Notes: generated by a model not told the origin, from the sequence alone. A stretch of 44,948 bases of DNA from Clostridium sp. Cult3 (GCF_021655115.1 NZ_PPXY01000055.1:1-44948); one strand, 5' to 3'. Positions 18,380 to 26,842 are shown, counted from the stretch's first letter. Made by a program: numbers and translations.

Positions 18380-19402
18380 TTATACACTCATGTATTCTCT
18401 TATTAGCGTGGCTCTTTCTATATCTCTTTGATTCTTATTTAATTCTATATTAAATCTTTTTTGAATGCTAGCAGGTTGTATCCCTATCATCAGTTCAGTA
18501 ATATCCTTAAATTTCATATCATTAATTATACCCATTTCCACGCCCAATCTTACATTGGATAGATGTTTCATCGCTTCTTTAGAAGATATAATTCTAGAAT
18601 ATCTTAAAATGCCTAGGGATCTAAATATTCTATCTTCTAACTGGTTTTTTTGTCTATTTATCAACTCATCTCTTATATTCCTTTCTTTGTTTATGACTTG
18701 ATATATTACATTTTTTAATTTTTCTATTATCTTCTCTTCCTCTTCTCCTAGAGTAGTTTGATTGGATATTTGATACAAATCCCCTATGGCCTCCGTTCCT
18801 TCTCCATATAATCCTCTTACGGTTAAACCAATCTTATTTAACCCTCGAATTAAATTATTTATATGTCCAGTCATAACTAGTGATGGTATATGAACCATAG
18901 CAGAAGCCCTAAGCCCTGTACCAACATTAGTAGGGCAGGTAGTTAAATAACCAAAATCCTCATGAAAAGCAAAATTTAAAAAGCTATCGAGAAAATCGTC
19001 TATATCGTTACTATGCTTCCATCCATCCTCAAAGTTTAACCCTGGAAGTAATACTTGGGTCCTTAGATGATCTTCTTCATTTATCATTATGGTGACCATT
19101 TCATCATCCCTTAATAAAAAACTACTAAGGTCTGATTTTTGGATTAATCCAGGACTAATCAAATGTTCTTCCATATAGCTAACTTTCTGTAGTGGACTTA
19201 AATTGCTTATTCTAATAAATTTATAGTTGTGATTGCTAGAAAGATTTTTCATTGCATTTAACACTTCTTGTGTAAGCTTTTCTGACTCCTCTATACTCAT
19301 CTTCTGAGGGAATCTATAGTTTTCTAAATTTCTTGCAATCCTTATTCTAGTACTGACTACCACATCTTCCTCCAGTCCAGAACCTTCAAACCATCTGGTC
19401 AT
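18380..19402 (-). CDS. mcsB: Protein-arginine kinase McsB
   Basis: A 340-residue protein of the phosphagen kinase superfamily that phosphorylates arginine on damaged proteins and on CtsR, marking them for ClpCP. Visible features include VVSTRIRIARNL (nucleotide-binding region), YLTTCPTNVGTGLRASAMVH (catalytic loop with the conserved Cys) and GTEAIGDLYQISNQTTLG. The start is ATG 19400-19402; AGAGGTG lies upstream and a GTG three codons earlier overlaps that site. It lies 13 nt from mcsA and 15 nt from clpC. Confidence 0.95.
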   Translation of the reverse strand: MTRWFEGSGLEEDVVVSTRIRIARNLENYRFPQKMSIEESEKLTQEVLNAMKNLSSNHNYKFIRISNLSPLQKVSYMEEHLISPGLIQKSDLSSFLLRDDEMVTIMINEEDHLRTQVLLPGLNFEDGWKHSNDIDDFLDSFLNFAFHEDFGYLTTCPTNVGTGLRASAMVHIPSLVMTGHINNLIRGLNKIGLTVRGLYGEGTEAIGDLYQISNQTTLGEEEEKIIEKLKNVIYQVINKERNIRDELINRQKNQLEDRIFRSLGILRYSRIISSKEAMKHLSNVRLGVEMGIINDMKFKDITELMIGIQPASIQKRFNIELNKNQRDIERATLIREYMSV

Positions 19403-19415
19403 TCCTATCACCTCT

Positions 19416-19919
19416 TTATCTATCTAACTCCTTTTCTAGTTCGTTGATCTTATCCCTTACTATTGCTGCCTCTTCAAAGGCTTCCTTGGCGACTAGTTCT
19501 TCCAACTCTTTCTTCAACTTTCCGATCTCCTTCTTTGCTACAATAACCTTACTTGCTCCTTTTGGTATTTTACCTATATGTTCACCATGGCCATGTATAC
19601 CTTTAAATAAAGGATATAGTTTAGTTTTAAAAGTAGTATAGCACTCTGGACAACCAAATTTGCCTGTCTGTTTAAATTCAGAATAGCTTAAACCACAAAA
19701 AGGACATGTAGTATTGTATACTTCTTCTTTTACAGGCTCTCCTTGAATACTATCTATTAACCCTGTCAATAGTTTATGAAAAGAAAAAGTGGTGTCAAAT
19801 TCAAATTCATTGTTGTCCACAGCACATTCTTCACATAGATGTAGTTCTTCTATTTCTCCATTTATTATTTTAGTATAATGAACAGTAGCGGTGTTTTTAT
19901 TACAAACTTGACATAGCAT
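19416..19919 (-). CDS. mcsA: McsA, activator of McsB (zinc-binding, UVR domain)
   Basis: A 167-residue partner of McsB. CxxC pairs occur at CQVC (residues 3-6), CEEC, CPFC and CPEC, forming two zinc-binding sites. The C-terminus holds a UVR motif (LEELVAKEAFEEAAIVRDKI) that contacts McsB/ClpC. The start is ATG 19917-19919 after GGGGGCGATAAT. Typical order ctsR-mcsA-mcsB-clpC with 13-nt gaps indicates one operon controlled by CtsR. Confidence 0.95.
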   Translation of the reverse strand: MLCQVCNKNTATVHYTKIINGEIEELHLCEECAVDNNEFEFDTTFSFHKLLTGLIDSIQGEPVKEEVYNTTCPFCGLSYSEFKQTGKFGCPECYTTFKTKLYPLFKGIHGHGEHIGKIPKGASKVIVAKKEIGKLKKELEELVAKEAFEEAAIVRDKINELEKELDR

Positions 19920-19932
19920 ATTATCGCCCCCA

Positions 19933-20391
19933 TCATCTCATTAGAATAAGTAGCATATTTTTAAGTATATCCGCCCTAAGCTGATTCCGTCCTGTGGTCA
20001 CATTCTTCAAAGCATTGTCTTCTATAGAAGCCTTCATCAAATATCCTTCCCTTAGTGTCACTACCTCTTCTTCTACCAAACCTTCAATTATATGATAAGC
20101 CTTGTTCTTTGTAATGGAATCACCTATAGCATTTATTATTAAATCTTCCATTGCTTCATCTTCTTCAATTCCTACCTTCACTATCTTTATATACCCACCA
20201 CCGCCTCGTCTACTCTCAATATAATATCCTCTATAGGGAGTAAACCTAGTGGTAAGCACATAGTTAATCTGAGATGGAGCACAACCAAATTGTTCTGCTA
20301 ATTCATTTCGCCCTATCTCTATTATTCCATCTTCCGCTTGTTCTAACATTTCCTTTATAAACCTTTCTATAAGGTTACTCATTCCTGGCAT
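19933..20391 (-). CDS. ctsR: Transcriptional repressor CtsR
   Basis: A 152-residue repressor of class III heat-shock genes. The N-terminal winged helix-turn-helix includes GRNELAEQFGCAPSQINYVL and the tetraglycine-type wing IESRRGGGGYIKIVK, as in known CtsR. The C-terminal helical domain (NAIGDSITKNKAYHIIEGLV onward) is the dimer and McsB-recognition region. The start is ATG 20389-20391, with AAAGGAG 9 nt upstream; a GTG three codons earlier falls within the ribosome-binding site. A CtsR box just upstream implies autoregulation of the whole operon. Confidence 0.95.
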   Translation of the reverse strand: MPGMSNLIERFIKEMLEQAEDGIIEIGRNELAEQFGCAPSQINYVLTTRFTPYRGYYIESRRGGGGYIKIVKVGIEEDEAMEDLIINAIGDSITKNKAYHIIEGLVEEEVVTLREGYLMKASIEDNALKNVTTGRNQLRADILKNMLLILMR

Positions 20392-20409
20392 TAGTTCCAC
20401 TCCTTTGAC

Positions 20410-20426
20410 TTTGACTATCTTTGCCT
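20410..20426 (-). promoter_or_regulatory. CtsR operator
   Basis: Minus strand reads AGGCAAA-GAT-AGTCAAA, a direct heptad repeat matching the CtsR consensus RGTCAAA-NAN-RGTCAAA with one mismatch. A further GTCAAAG follows immediately. It lies right after the -10 of the ctsR promoter, where binding would block initiation or escape. Confidence 0.85.
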
Positions 20427-20434
20427 TTTATTAT

Positions 20435-20463
20435 ATTATGCATTATATTCTATTTTTTTTCAA
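20435..20463 (-). promoter_or_regulatory. ctsR operon promoter
   Basis: -35 TTGAAA (20458-20463), 17-bp spacer, -10 CATAAT (20435-20440). A TATAAT five bases downstream is an alternative -10 with poorer spacing. Confidence 0.6.
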
Positions 20464-20516
20464 TAGTTTTTTATTAAATTCTATAATTCCCCGTTAGGGT
20501 TTTTATATGCTATCAA

Positions 20517-20551
20517 AATAAAAAAGGCCCGACTAAATTAATCGAACCTTT
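20517..20551 (-). terminator. Terminator of the EF-G-like gene
   Basis: A 10-bp stem (AAAGGTTCGA/TCGGGCCTTT with two G-U pairs), 9-nt loop, then a T-rich tract (TTTTTTATTTT) downstream of the stop codon. Confidence 0.8.
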
Positions 20552-20560
20552 TCTTTATTA

Positions 20561-22624
20561 TTATTCTTTCTCCGTTTTCGCCTCTTCTATTATTTTTTCG
20601 GCAATATTTGATGGTACTTCTTCATATCTTATAAATTCCATGGTGAAGCTTCCCCTTGCCTGGGTCATGCTTCTTAAGTCTATGGCATATTCAAATAGTT
20701 CTGCTTGAGGGGCTTCTGCTATTATTAACTGGGATCCATCAGCTTGAGGTTCCATACCTAAGATCTTACCTCTACGTTTGTTCATATCTCCCATTACATC
20801 CCCCATATAATCTTCTGGAACCAATACTTCGACTCGCATAATAGGTTCTAATAATATAGGTTTAGCTTCTTCTACTCCCTTTTTAAATGCAAGAGATGCT
20901 GCAATTTTAAATGCCATCTCATTGGAATCTACTGGATGATAAGATCCATCAAATAATGTAGCTTTCAAATTAACTACTGGATATCCTGCAAGAACACCCC
21001 GTTCTAAGGATTCCCTTAAGCCTTTTTCAACAGCTGGGAAGAAGTTTTTAGGTACTGCTCCACCAAATACCTCTTCTTCAAATACAAATTCTTCATCCGT
21101 TGGCTCAAATCTTATATGAACATCACCGTATTGACCGGCTCCTCCAGATTGTTTTTTATGTCTGCCTTGAACACTAGAACTGCCTTTAATAGTCTCCCTA
21201 TATGCAACCTTTGGACTAGCTAAAGTCACATCTACTCCAAAAGCATTTTTCAATTTATCCGTGATAACCGTCAACTGCATATTGCCTTGACCGCCGATTA
21301 ATAGTTGTTTTGTTTCTGAATTTCTCTCCGTAACAAAAGTTGGATCTTCCTCAGTAAGCCTTTGTAGGGAAGTACCTATCTTTTCTTCATCTCCCTTTGC
21401 TTTAGGCTCTACTGCAAAGAATAATGTTGGTTGTGGGTACTCTATTCTATGGTATAAAGTTGGGTTGGATTTATTACATATACTGTCGCCTGTTTGAGTT
21501 ACTTGGAGTTTTGCTGTAGCTCCAATATCACCAGCTACTATTTCTGATACTTCTATTTGATTCTTTCCTCTCAAAACAAATAATCCACCTAGTTTCTCAG
21601 TTTGATCTTTGCTTGCATTATATAATTCATCATCTTTTGTAATCTTTCCTGATAATACCTTAAATAATGAAAGTTTCCCAACGAATGGGTCTACTACGGT
21701 CTTAAATACTATTGCTGAAAATGGCTCATTTACATCTACTTTTCTCTCTACTTCTTCTTCACCTTTTTGTCCCAAATATGGTCCTACTTCTGTTGGATTT
21801 GGCATATAGTTTTTAACTACATTTAGTAAGAAATCTGCCCCTACTGCATTCTCTGCTGAACCTACTATTACAGGAACTAGATCTCCATTCATTACTGAAA
21901 GCTTTAAACCCTTTCTTATCTCTTCTATTGTAAACTGTTCACCTTCAAAGTATTTTTCCATCAATTCTTCATCGGTTTCTGCAACCTTTTCCATCAACGA
22001 CTCATTAATAGATGCAATCTGATCTTGAAGTTCTGCTGGTATATCTACTTCTTTTGCATCTTTTCCATCATATTCATAAGCTATTTCATCTATTACACTG
22101 ACAAATCCTTTAAAGCTTTCAGCTTCACCAATTGGTAATGTAAATGGTACTATCTTATCCCCAAAATGATCTTTGATATCAGCTAAGACTTTTTCAAAGT
22201 TAACATTTTCCTTGTCCATTTTATTTAAAAAGAGCATTTTCGGAATATTATGATCCTCTGTATATTTCCATGCTTTTTCCGTACCAACTTCTACTCCTGA
22301 AGAAGCATCTACTAATAGAATAGCACCTTCACTTGCCCTTAGTGCACCATACATCTCTCCAGCAAAATCAAAATAACCTGGAGTATCTAAGAAATTATAT
22401 TTTATATCCTCCCATTCAGCTGGAATTACTGCTGTTCCAATGGATACTTTCCTTGCTATTTCTTCTTTATCAAAATCTGATACAGTATTTCCGTCATCTA
22501 CTTTACCTTGTCTTTTAGTTACGCCTGTCACATATAGTATTGCTTCTGTTAGCGTTGTCTTTCCACTACCACTATGGCCTATTAAGCTTACGTTTCTAAT
22601 TTTGTCTGATTGATATACTTTCAT
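20561..22624 (-). CDS. Elongation factor G-like GTPase (EF-G paralogue)
   Basis: A 687-residue five-domain translational GTPase. The P-loop is GHSGSGKTTLTEAILY, where canonical EF-G has GHIDAGKTT. G3 is DTPGYFDF and G4 is NKMDKEN. Domain IV includes GRHKKQSGGAGQYGDVHIRF and the C-terminal domain has PIMRVEVLVPEDYMGDVMGD. The SGSGKT P-loop and shorter G domain place it in the paralogous EF-G2-like subfamily rather than the main translocase encoded near tuf. Roles of such paralogues vary (weak translocase, ribosome splitting or unknown). The start is ATG 22622-22624 with AAGGGGGAAAGG upstream. Confidence 0.88.
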   Translation of the reverse strand: MKVYQSDKIRNVSLIGHSGSGKTTLTEAILYVTGVTKRQGKVDDGNTVSDFDKEEIARKVSIGTAVIPAEWEDIKYNFLDTPGYFDFAGEMYGALRASEGAILLVDASSGVEVGTEKAWKYTEDHNIPKMLFLNKMDKENVNFEKVLADIKDHFGDKIVPFTLPIGEAESFKGFVSVIDEIAYEYDGKDAKEVDIPAELQDQIASINESLMEKVAETDEELMEKYFEGEQFTIEEIRKGLKLSVMNGDLVPVIVGSAENAVGADFLLNVVKNYMPNPTEVGPYLGQKGEEEVERKVDVNEPFSAIVFKTVVDPFVGKLSLFKVLSGKITKDDELYNASKDQTEKLGGLFVLRGKNQIEVSEIVAGDIGATAKLQVTQTGDSICNKSNPTLYHRIEYPQPTLFFAVEPKAKGDEEKIGTSLQRLTEEDPTFVTERNSETKQLLIGGQGNMQLTVITDKLKNAFGVDVTLASPKVAYRETIKGSSSVQGRHKKQSGGAGQYGDVHIRFEPTDEEFVFEEEVFGGAVPKNFFPAVEKGLRESLERGVLAGYPVVNLKATLFDGSYHPVDSNEMAFKIAASLAFKKGVEEAKPILLEPIMRVEVLVPEDYMGDVMGDMNKRRGKILGMEPQADGSQLIIAEAPQAELFEYAIDLRSMTQARGSFTMEFIRYEEVPSNIAEKIIEEAKTEKE

Positions 22625-22862
22625 TAATACCTTTCCCCCTTAACCAGCATTTTTGTTTATGTTAAAGATTTTAATATTAAAACCTTTTAAACCTTAAAAT
22701 ACTAATTTGAGCCTTGTATTCATAAAAATATTTATAACTATCCTTATAGATTATATCATGAATCTCAGATTTATCATAGTATTTTTTATTGCCTGAAGAA
22801 TTATACATGAAATAATCAATAACTGTATTAATTAGGGAAAAAAAGAAAAGTTTAAGCTTTTA
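22625..22862. other. Intergenic leader of the EF-G-like gene, no assigned element
   Basis: AT-rich, with TATAAT-like strings on the minus strand but none with a convincing -35 at 16-18 bp. I see no ORF, RNA gene or strong repeat. The encapsulin terminator borders it on the right. Confidence 0.5.
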
Positions 22863-22916
22863 ATATTAATAAACTAGAAAAGGGCGACAAATCGCCCTTT
22901 TCTAGTTTATTAATAT
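22863..22916 (-). terminator. Terminator / perfect inverted repeat after the encapsulin gene
   Basis: A perfect 25-bp inverted repeat, left arm 22863-22887, loop CAAA/TTTG, right arm 22892-22916. The core is GGGCGA/TCGCCC followed by CTTTTCTAG on the minus strand. The length of the perfect pairing is greater than a terminator needs. Confidence 0.8.
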
Positions 22917-22935
22917 GATTCTAATTTACAGTTTT

Positions 22936-23721
22936 TTATACACTATATTTTACTATAATGCTAGGGTCTAATACCCTGAAGGTAAAGGATTCGGTAATAA
23001 AAAATTTTATCTTTTTGTTATCATTATATTGATAACCAATGGATAGATCTTCTCCTATAGTTAGCTCCAGGTCTTCATGGTCGTATGGAACTAATAGCGC
23101 TCCATCTAAAACATGGCTATAGACGATCTTGTGCCCAGTTAATTCTTCTATTCTTTTTTCTAGAGGATAGGCAGCCTCCCTAGATATAATCCTCTTATAA
23201 ACTTCCTCTCCTACTACCAGCGTAAAAGGACCTTCTTGATACACCTCTCGAAGCTTTATCAAACCTGTAGCAATAGAGTCCATGATGGTCTTAGGATCAT
23301 TACCAAAAGCAATAGTGCCACCTTCGGCTAGCTGAGTCATTCCCTTAATATGTGCATTCTCCAATCCATTATATACTGCACTTTCTTCAAAAATAGCCAT
23401 CTTTCTAGCTGCTTCCTCTAAGGGTTCGTAATCAATATCTTTTGCACCCCTAGATATATTATCCAATTCCCATCTATCCATTTCAAATTCTACCCTGGCT
23501 TCCGTCAAAGGCAATACATTGTAAATGCCATAGCAGACATCTCCATCTTCTTTAATATTGCCTAGTCTACCTTCAGAAATTGCATTATATTCCAGTCCTT
23601 TAGGACCTTCTACCCTAACTACCTTCCTTGCAGATAGATAGGTCTTAAAAACTTCCATGAGCCTATCTTCGATTTCCTTCCATGCATCTTTAGTTATTGG
23701 TGCAAGTTCTTTATATAGCAA
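22936..23721 (-). CDS. Family 1 encapsulin nanocompartment shell protein
   Basis: A 261-residue HK97-fold shell protein that self-assembles into a closed protein compartment (60 copies in T=1 members of this length). N-terminal LAPITKDAWKEIEDRLMEVF, then ISEGRLG, YGIYNVLPLTEARVEFEMDR, LENAHIKGMTQLAEGG and PFTLVVGEEVYKRI match the encapsulin/linocin-M18 family. The start is TTG 23719-23721 with GGGAG upstream; no in-frame ATG exists near it. It lies 15 nt downstream of an encapsulated ferritin gene, which gives the cargo and the function: iron storage and detoxification. The C-terminal part (ESFTFRVLDPSIIVKY) is typical. Confidence 0.95.
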   Translation of the reverse strand: MLYKELAPITKDAWKEIEDRLMEVFKTYLSARKVVRVEGPKGLEYNAISEGRLGNIKEDGDVCYGIYNVLPLTEARVEFEMDRWELDNISRGAKDIDYEPLEEAARKMAIFEESAVYNGLENAHIKGMTQLAEGGTIAFGNDPKTIMDSIATGLIKLREVYQEGPFTLVVGEEVYKRIISREAAYPLEKRIEELTGHKIVYSHVLDGALLVPYDHEDLELTIGEDLSIGYQYNDNKKIKFFITESFTFRVLDPSIIVKYSV

Positions 23722-23736
23722 TATTATCTCACTCCC

Positions 23737-24096
23737 TTATTTTAAATCTCCAACACTTAATCCAGACTTCTCCTCTGTATCTTCTCCTTCAGTTTCCTTT
23801 CCCATGGCCCTTTCTTCAATGCTAGCAATGGGACCTTCGGTAAATAAGTAAGTTCTTAATTCTTCATCCCATACAGGCATATTTCTTCTTAACCATTCTA
23901 AAGTCATACATACATGTTCGATTTCTTCATCCCTGTTGTGAGCCATAATAGCTTTTAACTCTTCATCATTAGAAGCTATCACTCTTTGATTATACCAGTC
24001 TATAGCCTCTACTTCTTCTTTTAAACTATTTAAGGCTCTCACTATGTCCATTGCCTTTTCGTCTAGCAATTCTACCGGTTCATGATATTGACTCAT
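23737..24096 (-). CDS. Encapsulated ferritin-like protein (EncFtn) cargo
   Basis: A 119-residue encapsulin cargo. The two-helix EncFtn core has SLKEEVEAIDWYNQRV and AHNRDEEIEHVCMTLEWLRR. By alignment to the Rhodospirillum rubrum protein, from memory, the ferroxidase ligands are E28, E58 and H61, with W34 conserved. The helices are followed by YLFTEGPIASIE, an acidic flexible linker (GKETEGEDTEEK) and the C-terminal targeting peptide GLSVGDLK, which resembles LTVGSLR and docks inside the shell. EncFtn oxidises Fe(II) and passes it to the encapsulin lumen. The start is ATG 24094-24096 after GGGAGGGGTATTTT. It precedes the shell gene in the same transcript. Confidence 0.95.
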   Translation of the reverse strand: MSQYHEPVELLDEKAMDIVRALNSLKEEVEAIDWYNQRVIASNDEELKAIMAHNRDEEIEHVCMTLEWLRRNMPVWDEELRTYLFTEGPIASIEERAMGKETEGEDTEEKSGLSVGDLK

Positions 24097-24231
24097 AAAA
24101 TACCCCTCCCATATCTTCATGCTATTCTATTCTTACCCATTTTCCATAAAATTATCGCATATTCTTCATCTTTCCATCTTTTACTCTTACTTTTATGATT
24201 AAATAAGCATTATATTTCCCTGTTCTGGTCT

Positions 24232-24576
24232 TTACCATATTAATAAAGCTACGATAAACAAAATTACCCCAACAGATGTCATGAAAATTACAAATCTAGC
24301 AGTATCACTTAACAATTCTACATGTCTTTTTGCATATTCATGGGTTTTAGAATAAGCTGGATTTACTCCTAGACTTCTACCACCTAAAAAAGACATCCCA
24401 CCTACGAGCATAACAATAACTCCTGCATATTCCAACATTATTTTAAATTCCTTTTTTAAAAAATAACTTAATGCATACACCAATACCATGACTATCGCTG
24501 CAGTAATCAATATTTTAGCTATATATTTTAGTATCCTCTTCCATGGCGGGTCATACCCCCTGTATTTATAAGCCAA
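24232..24576 (-). CDS. Small membrane protein of unknown function
   Basis: A 114-residue protein with three hydrophobic segments: ILITAAIVMVLVYALSYFL (about 21-39), MLEYAGVIVMLVGGMSFLGG (about 47-66) and VIFMTSVGVILFIVALLIW (96-114). A basic, aromatic N-terminus (YKYRGYDPPWKRILKY) and a soluble loop with GRSLGVNPAYSKTHEYAKRH lie between. The start is TTG 24574-24576, about 5 nt after AAGGGGGTG. I recognise no family. It sits between dcd and the encapsulin pair on the same strand, with a 135-bp gap to the latter. Confidence 0.75.
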   Translation of the reverse strand: MAYKYRGYDPPWKRILKYIAKILITAAIVMVLVYALSYFLKKEFKIMLEYAGVIVMLVGGMSFLGGRSLGVNPAYSKTHEYAKRHVELLSDTARFVIFMTSVGVILFIVALLIW

Positions 24577-24639
24577 AGTTTCACCCCCTTGTTAACATAT
24601 TCCCTTAGCCCTTTAATTTTTTTCCTAAAAACATTAAGG

Positions 24640-25170
24640 CTATCTATCATCTTCCTCAAATTCCTTATATAATAAGCTTGGTTGGATATCTCTATTGTTT
24701 TGATATTTTCCACTATTATATTTTTCATAATCTCCATATATGCTGTGATAATATATTTGACATATTTCCACATTAGGATAAATTTTCACTGGCTGGACAC
24801 AAAATATTTCTAAAGTCCAATATCCGCTAAAACCCACATCTCCAAAACCTGCTGTTACATGGACGAATAAACCTAATCTCCCCACTGAAGAACGACCTTC
24901 TAGCATAGGTGCGTATTTGTCGGTTTTGGTATGTTCTACAGTTCTACCCAAATATAGTCTATTAGGCTCTAAAACTAAGCCTTCTTCTGGAATATAGATT
25001 TTCTTTGTAGCATTGGCCTTTTTCATATCTAAGACTTGTTCTTCATAAACCAATAGTTCATTATGTAATCTAAGATTGTAGCTATTAGGATTTAACTGTT
25101 CTTTATTAAAAGGTTCTATAATTATTTCTTTACCAATTCTTTTTTCTATTTCCTTTCCCGATAAAAGCAT
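24640..25170 (-). CDS. dcd: dCTP deaminase
   Basis: A 176-residue trimeric dUTPase-superfamily enzyme producing dUTP from dCTP, feeding dUMP for thymidylate synthesis. Conserved features: QLNPNSYNLRLHNEL, MLEGRSSVGRLGLFVHVTAG (substrate loop) and FGDVGFSGYWTLEIFCVQP, with the catalytic Glu in TLEI, then VEICQIYYHSI. The GFGDVGFSGYWTLEI version is the Gram-positive form. Whether it also hydrolyses dUTP, as in bifunctional DCD-DUT enzymes, cannot be read from sequence alone. The start is ATG 25168-25170 after AGGAGGTAATT. It fits functionally with thyX in this genome. Confidence 0.94.
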   Translation of the reverse strand: MLLSGKEIEKRIGKEIIIEPFNKEQLNPNSYNLRLHNELLVYEEQVLDMKKANATKKIYIPEEGLVLEPNRLYLGRTVEHTKTDKYAPMLEGRSSVGRLGLFVHVTAGFGDVGFSGYWTLEIFCVQPVKIYPNVEICQIYYHSIYGDYEKYNSGKYQNNRDIQPSLLYKEFEEDDR

Positions 25171-25284
25171 AATTACCTCCTAGTCTTTCTGTAAAATTTA
25201 CATACTTGTTAATATATACCCAACTTTGTATGGTTCCATCTATAAATACTGCACAAGTAATAATTCCACATTTAATATACTAAT

Positions 25285-25313
25285 AAAGGTAGATAGCATT
25301 GCTATCTACCTTT
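25285..25313 (-). terminator. Hairpin after the M3-like peptidase gene
   Basis: A perfect 13-bp stem AAAGGTAGATAGC/GCTATCTACCTTT with a 3-nt loop, 17 nt after the stop codon. The following tract (ATTAGTATATT) is only moderately T-rich. Confidence 0.6.
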
Positions 25314-25330
25314 ACATCATCTTTATCGCT

Positions 25331-26842
25331 TTAAAAATACCATTTTAAAGAAAACTCTTCTCCACTTATATGCTTAAACAATTCCTCATATTTATATAAT
25401 CCTGAAGGCTTGATTACCTTATTTATTAGGAAATCTCCAAATTCCCTTGGTTTTTCAGATATAGAAGTAACACCATGATTTTGACAGAATACCTTTCTTA
25501 ACATTTCACAGGTTACATCTCCCATGAAATAATTATGCATATAGATGGGATGAGTTGTATAGTGGATTCTATATCCAAAAGGTGGAGCTTCATCATAAGG
25601 TCTGTCGCCGAATAGTTCTTCATAGGTTTTAAAATATAAGCCATATATATCCTCTAGGGAGGTTATATTATTTCTATAGAGACTATGGTCGAAGAATATG
25701 TTTCCTACAAATCTTAAATAGCTAAGCTTTTCATACCGGGCCATTTCTTTAAATTCATCATCCACATCCTCAACAAAGAAATTTTTATAGAACAATTCAT
25801 CGTATAAAAAACTTCCAAACAGATTAGCTATCCCCTCTGTTATTATTCCACTTATTCCACTATTTAGTATTGTCTCATCAGGATCTTGCAAGAAGGAATG
25901 GACTCCATGGCCTGTTTCGTGTAGCAAAACCTTATATTCACTATATCGGTTTTTCACATTAGCAAGTATCCTTGAATCCTTCCCAGTTTCTATGGGGAAA
26001 TTGTACCCCCATTCAGATTTGTTCTTTCTTGGAAATATGTCGTAAGTTATGTTATATCGATCTATATCTATGCCAAAATTGACGAAAAAATCTCTAATAA
26101 TATTATAGTAATTGGACATGTCTACAGTGGCATTTAGTGAGGGTGAAATTTGAGATTTTATGTATTCCTCATCCCAAGGGAACATATCCTCTTCATGGAT
26201 GTATCTACTAGCATATTCCCTTCTCTGCTTATTTAGTACATCAATATGCTCTTTTAATTCTACCTTCCAACCATTAAATATATCGGGACTGAGCTCATCT
26301 TTTTCTAGTTGATATTCGACAAAATCCTCAGAGCCATAAATTCTAGCTAGTTCCTTCCTTAAATTTATTAACTCAATAAATCCCCCATCTACTAGGGCTT
26401 CGTTTATTTGATTCCTAGCGAAAAAAGCCTTCTTTCTTTTTTCTCTATTCTCTTCCTTGGATAGTATCTGATCTATCTCTACCGAGGCTATTTCTTTGCC
26501 GTCTATATTAAATCTGAAGGTATTTAGTATTTTAGACAATTCATTGGTCTTCTTTCTTATCTCTAAATTCAATTCATTTATTTCCTTGCTTAAATGATAG
26601 GGCTTAAATATATTGTAGGCTATTTCCATACGCCTACTATCAATTGGGTCTAAATCCTTTTCTTTATACTTACATACTATTTCATAGTTTTTCTCATCTT
26701 TAAGAAAATTCAAAATATCATCATAAGCCTCTTCAATTCCAAAATCATACCCTGTAGTATATTGGGTCCAACCAAGTCTGCTAGCTATAATTCCTAGCTT
26801 TTCTAATTGTTGAAACAATTGTTCAACTTCATTAATGGCCAT
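25331..26842 (-). CDS. M3-like zinc metallopeptidase (oligopeptidase)
   Basis: A 503-residue gluzincin. The zinc motif HExxH is HETGH in KVLLHETGHGVHSFL (about residues 306-320), and a downstream Glu in SGIITEGIANLFGS is the likely third ligand. The N-terminal half is helical, as in oligoendopeptidases, and PYDEAPPFGYRIHYTTHPIY near the C-terminus resembles the substrate-binding loop region. The length is shorter than typical PepF (about 600). No signal peptide is seen, so it is probably a cytosolic peptide-degrading enzyme. Family M3 is inferred by motif spacing; M32 carboxypeptidase is the main alternative. The start is ATG 26840-26842 after AAGGGGG. Confidence 0.8.
   Translation of the reverse strand: MAINEVEQLFQQLEKLGIIASRLGWTQYTTGYDFGIEEAYDDILNFLKDEKNYEIVCKYKEKDLDPIDSRRMEIAYNIFKPYHLSKEINELNLEIRKKTNELSKILNTFRFNIDGKEIASVEIDQILSKEENREKRKKAFFARNQINEALVDGGFIELINLRKELARIYGSEDFVEYQLEKDELSPDIFNGWKVELKEHIDVLNKQRREYASRYIHEEDMFPWDEEYIKSQISPSLNATVDMSNYYNIIRDFFVNFGIDIDRYNITYDIFPRKNKSEWGYNFPIETGKDSRILANVKNRYSEYKVLLHETGHGVHSFLQDPDETILNSGISGIITEGIANLFGSFLYDELFYKNFFVEDVDDEFKEMARYEKLSYLRFVGNIFFDHSLYRNNITSLEDIYGLYFKTYEELFGDRPYDEAPPFGYRIHYTTHPIYMHNYFMGDVTCEMLRKVFCQNHGVTSISEKPREFGDFLINKVIKPSGLYKYEELFKHISGEEFSLKWYF

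Noticed and set aside
22936-23721. Encapsulin gene as a prophage capsid remnant
   Set aside because: The HK97-type fold is shared, but the adjacent EncFtn cargo with targeting peptide and the absence of any other phage gene support a nanocompartment.
24528-24773. An 81-residue minus-strand frame between dcd and the small membrane protein gene
   Set aside because: It overlaps the dcd 3' end in another frame and the start of the next gene, has no ribosome-binding site and no recognisable pattern; treated as a shadow.
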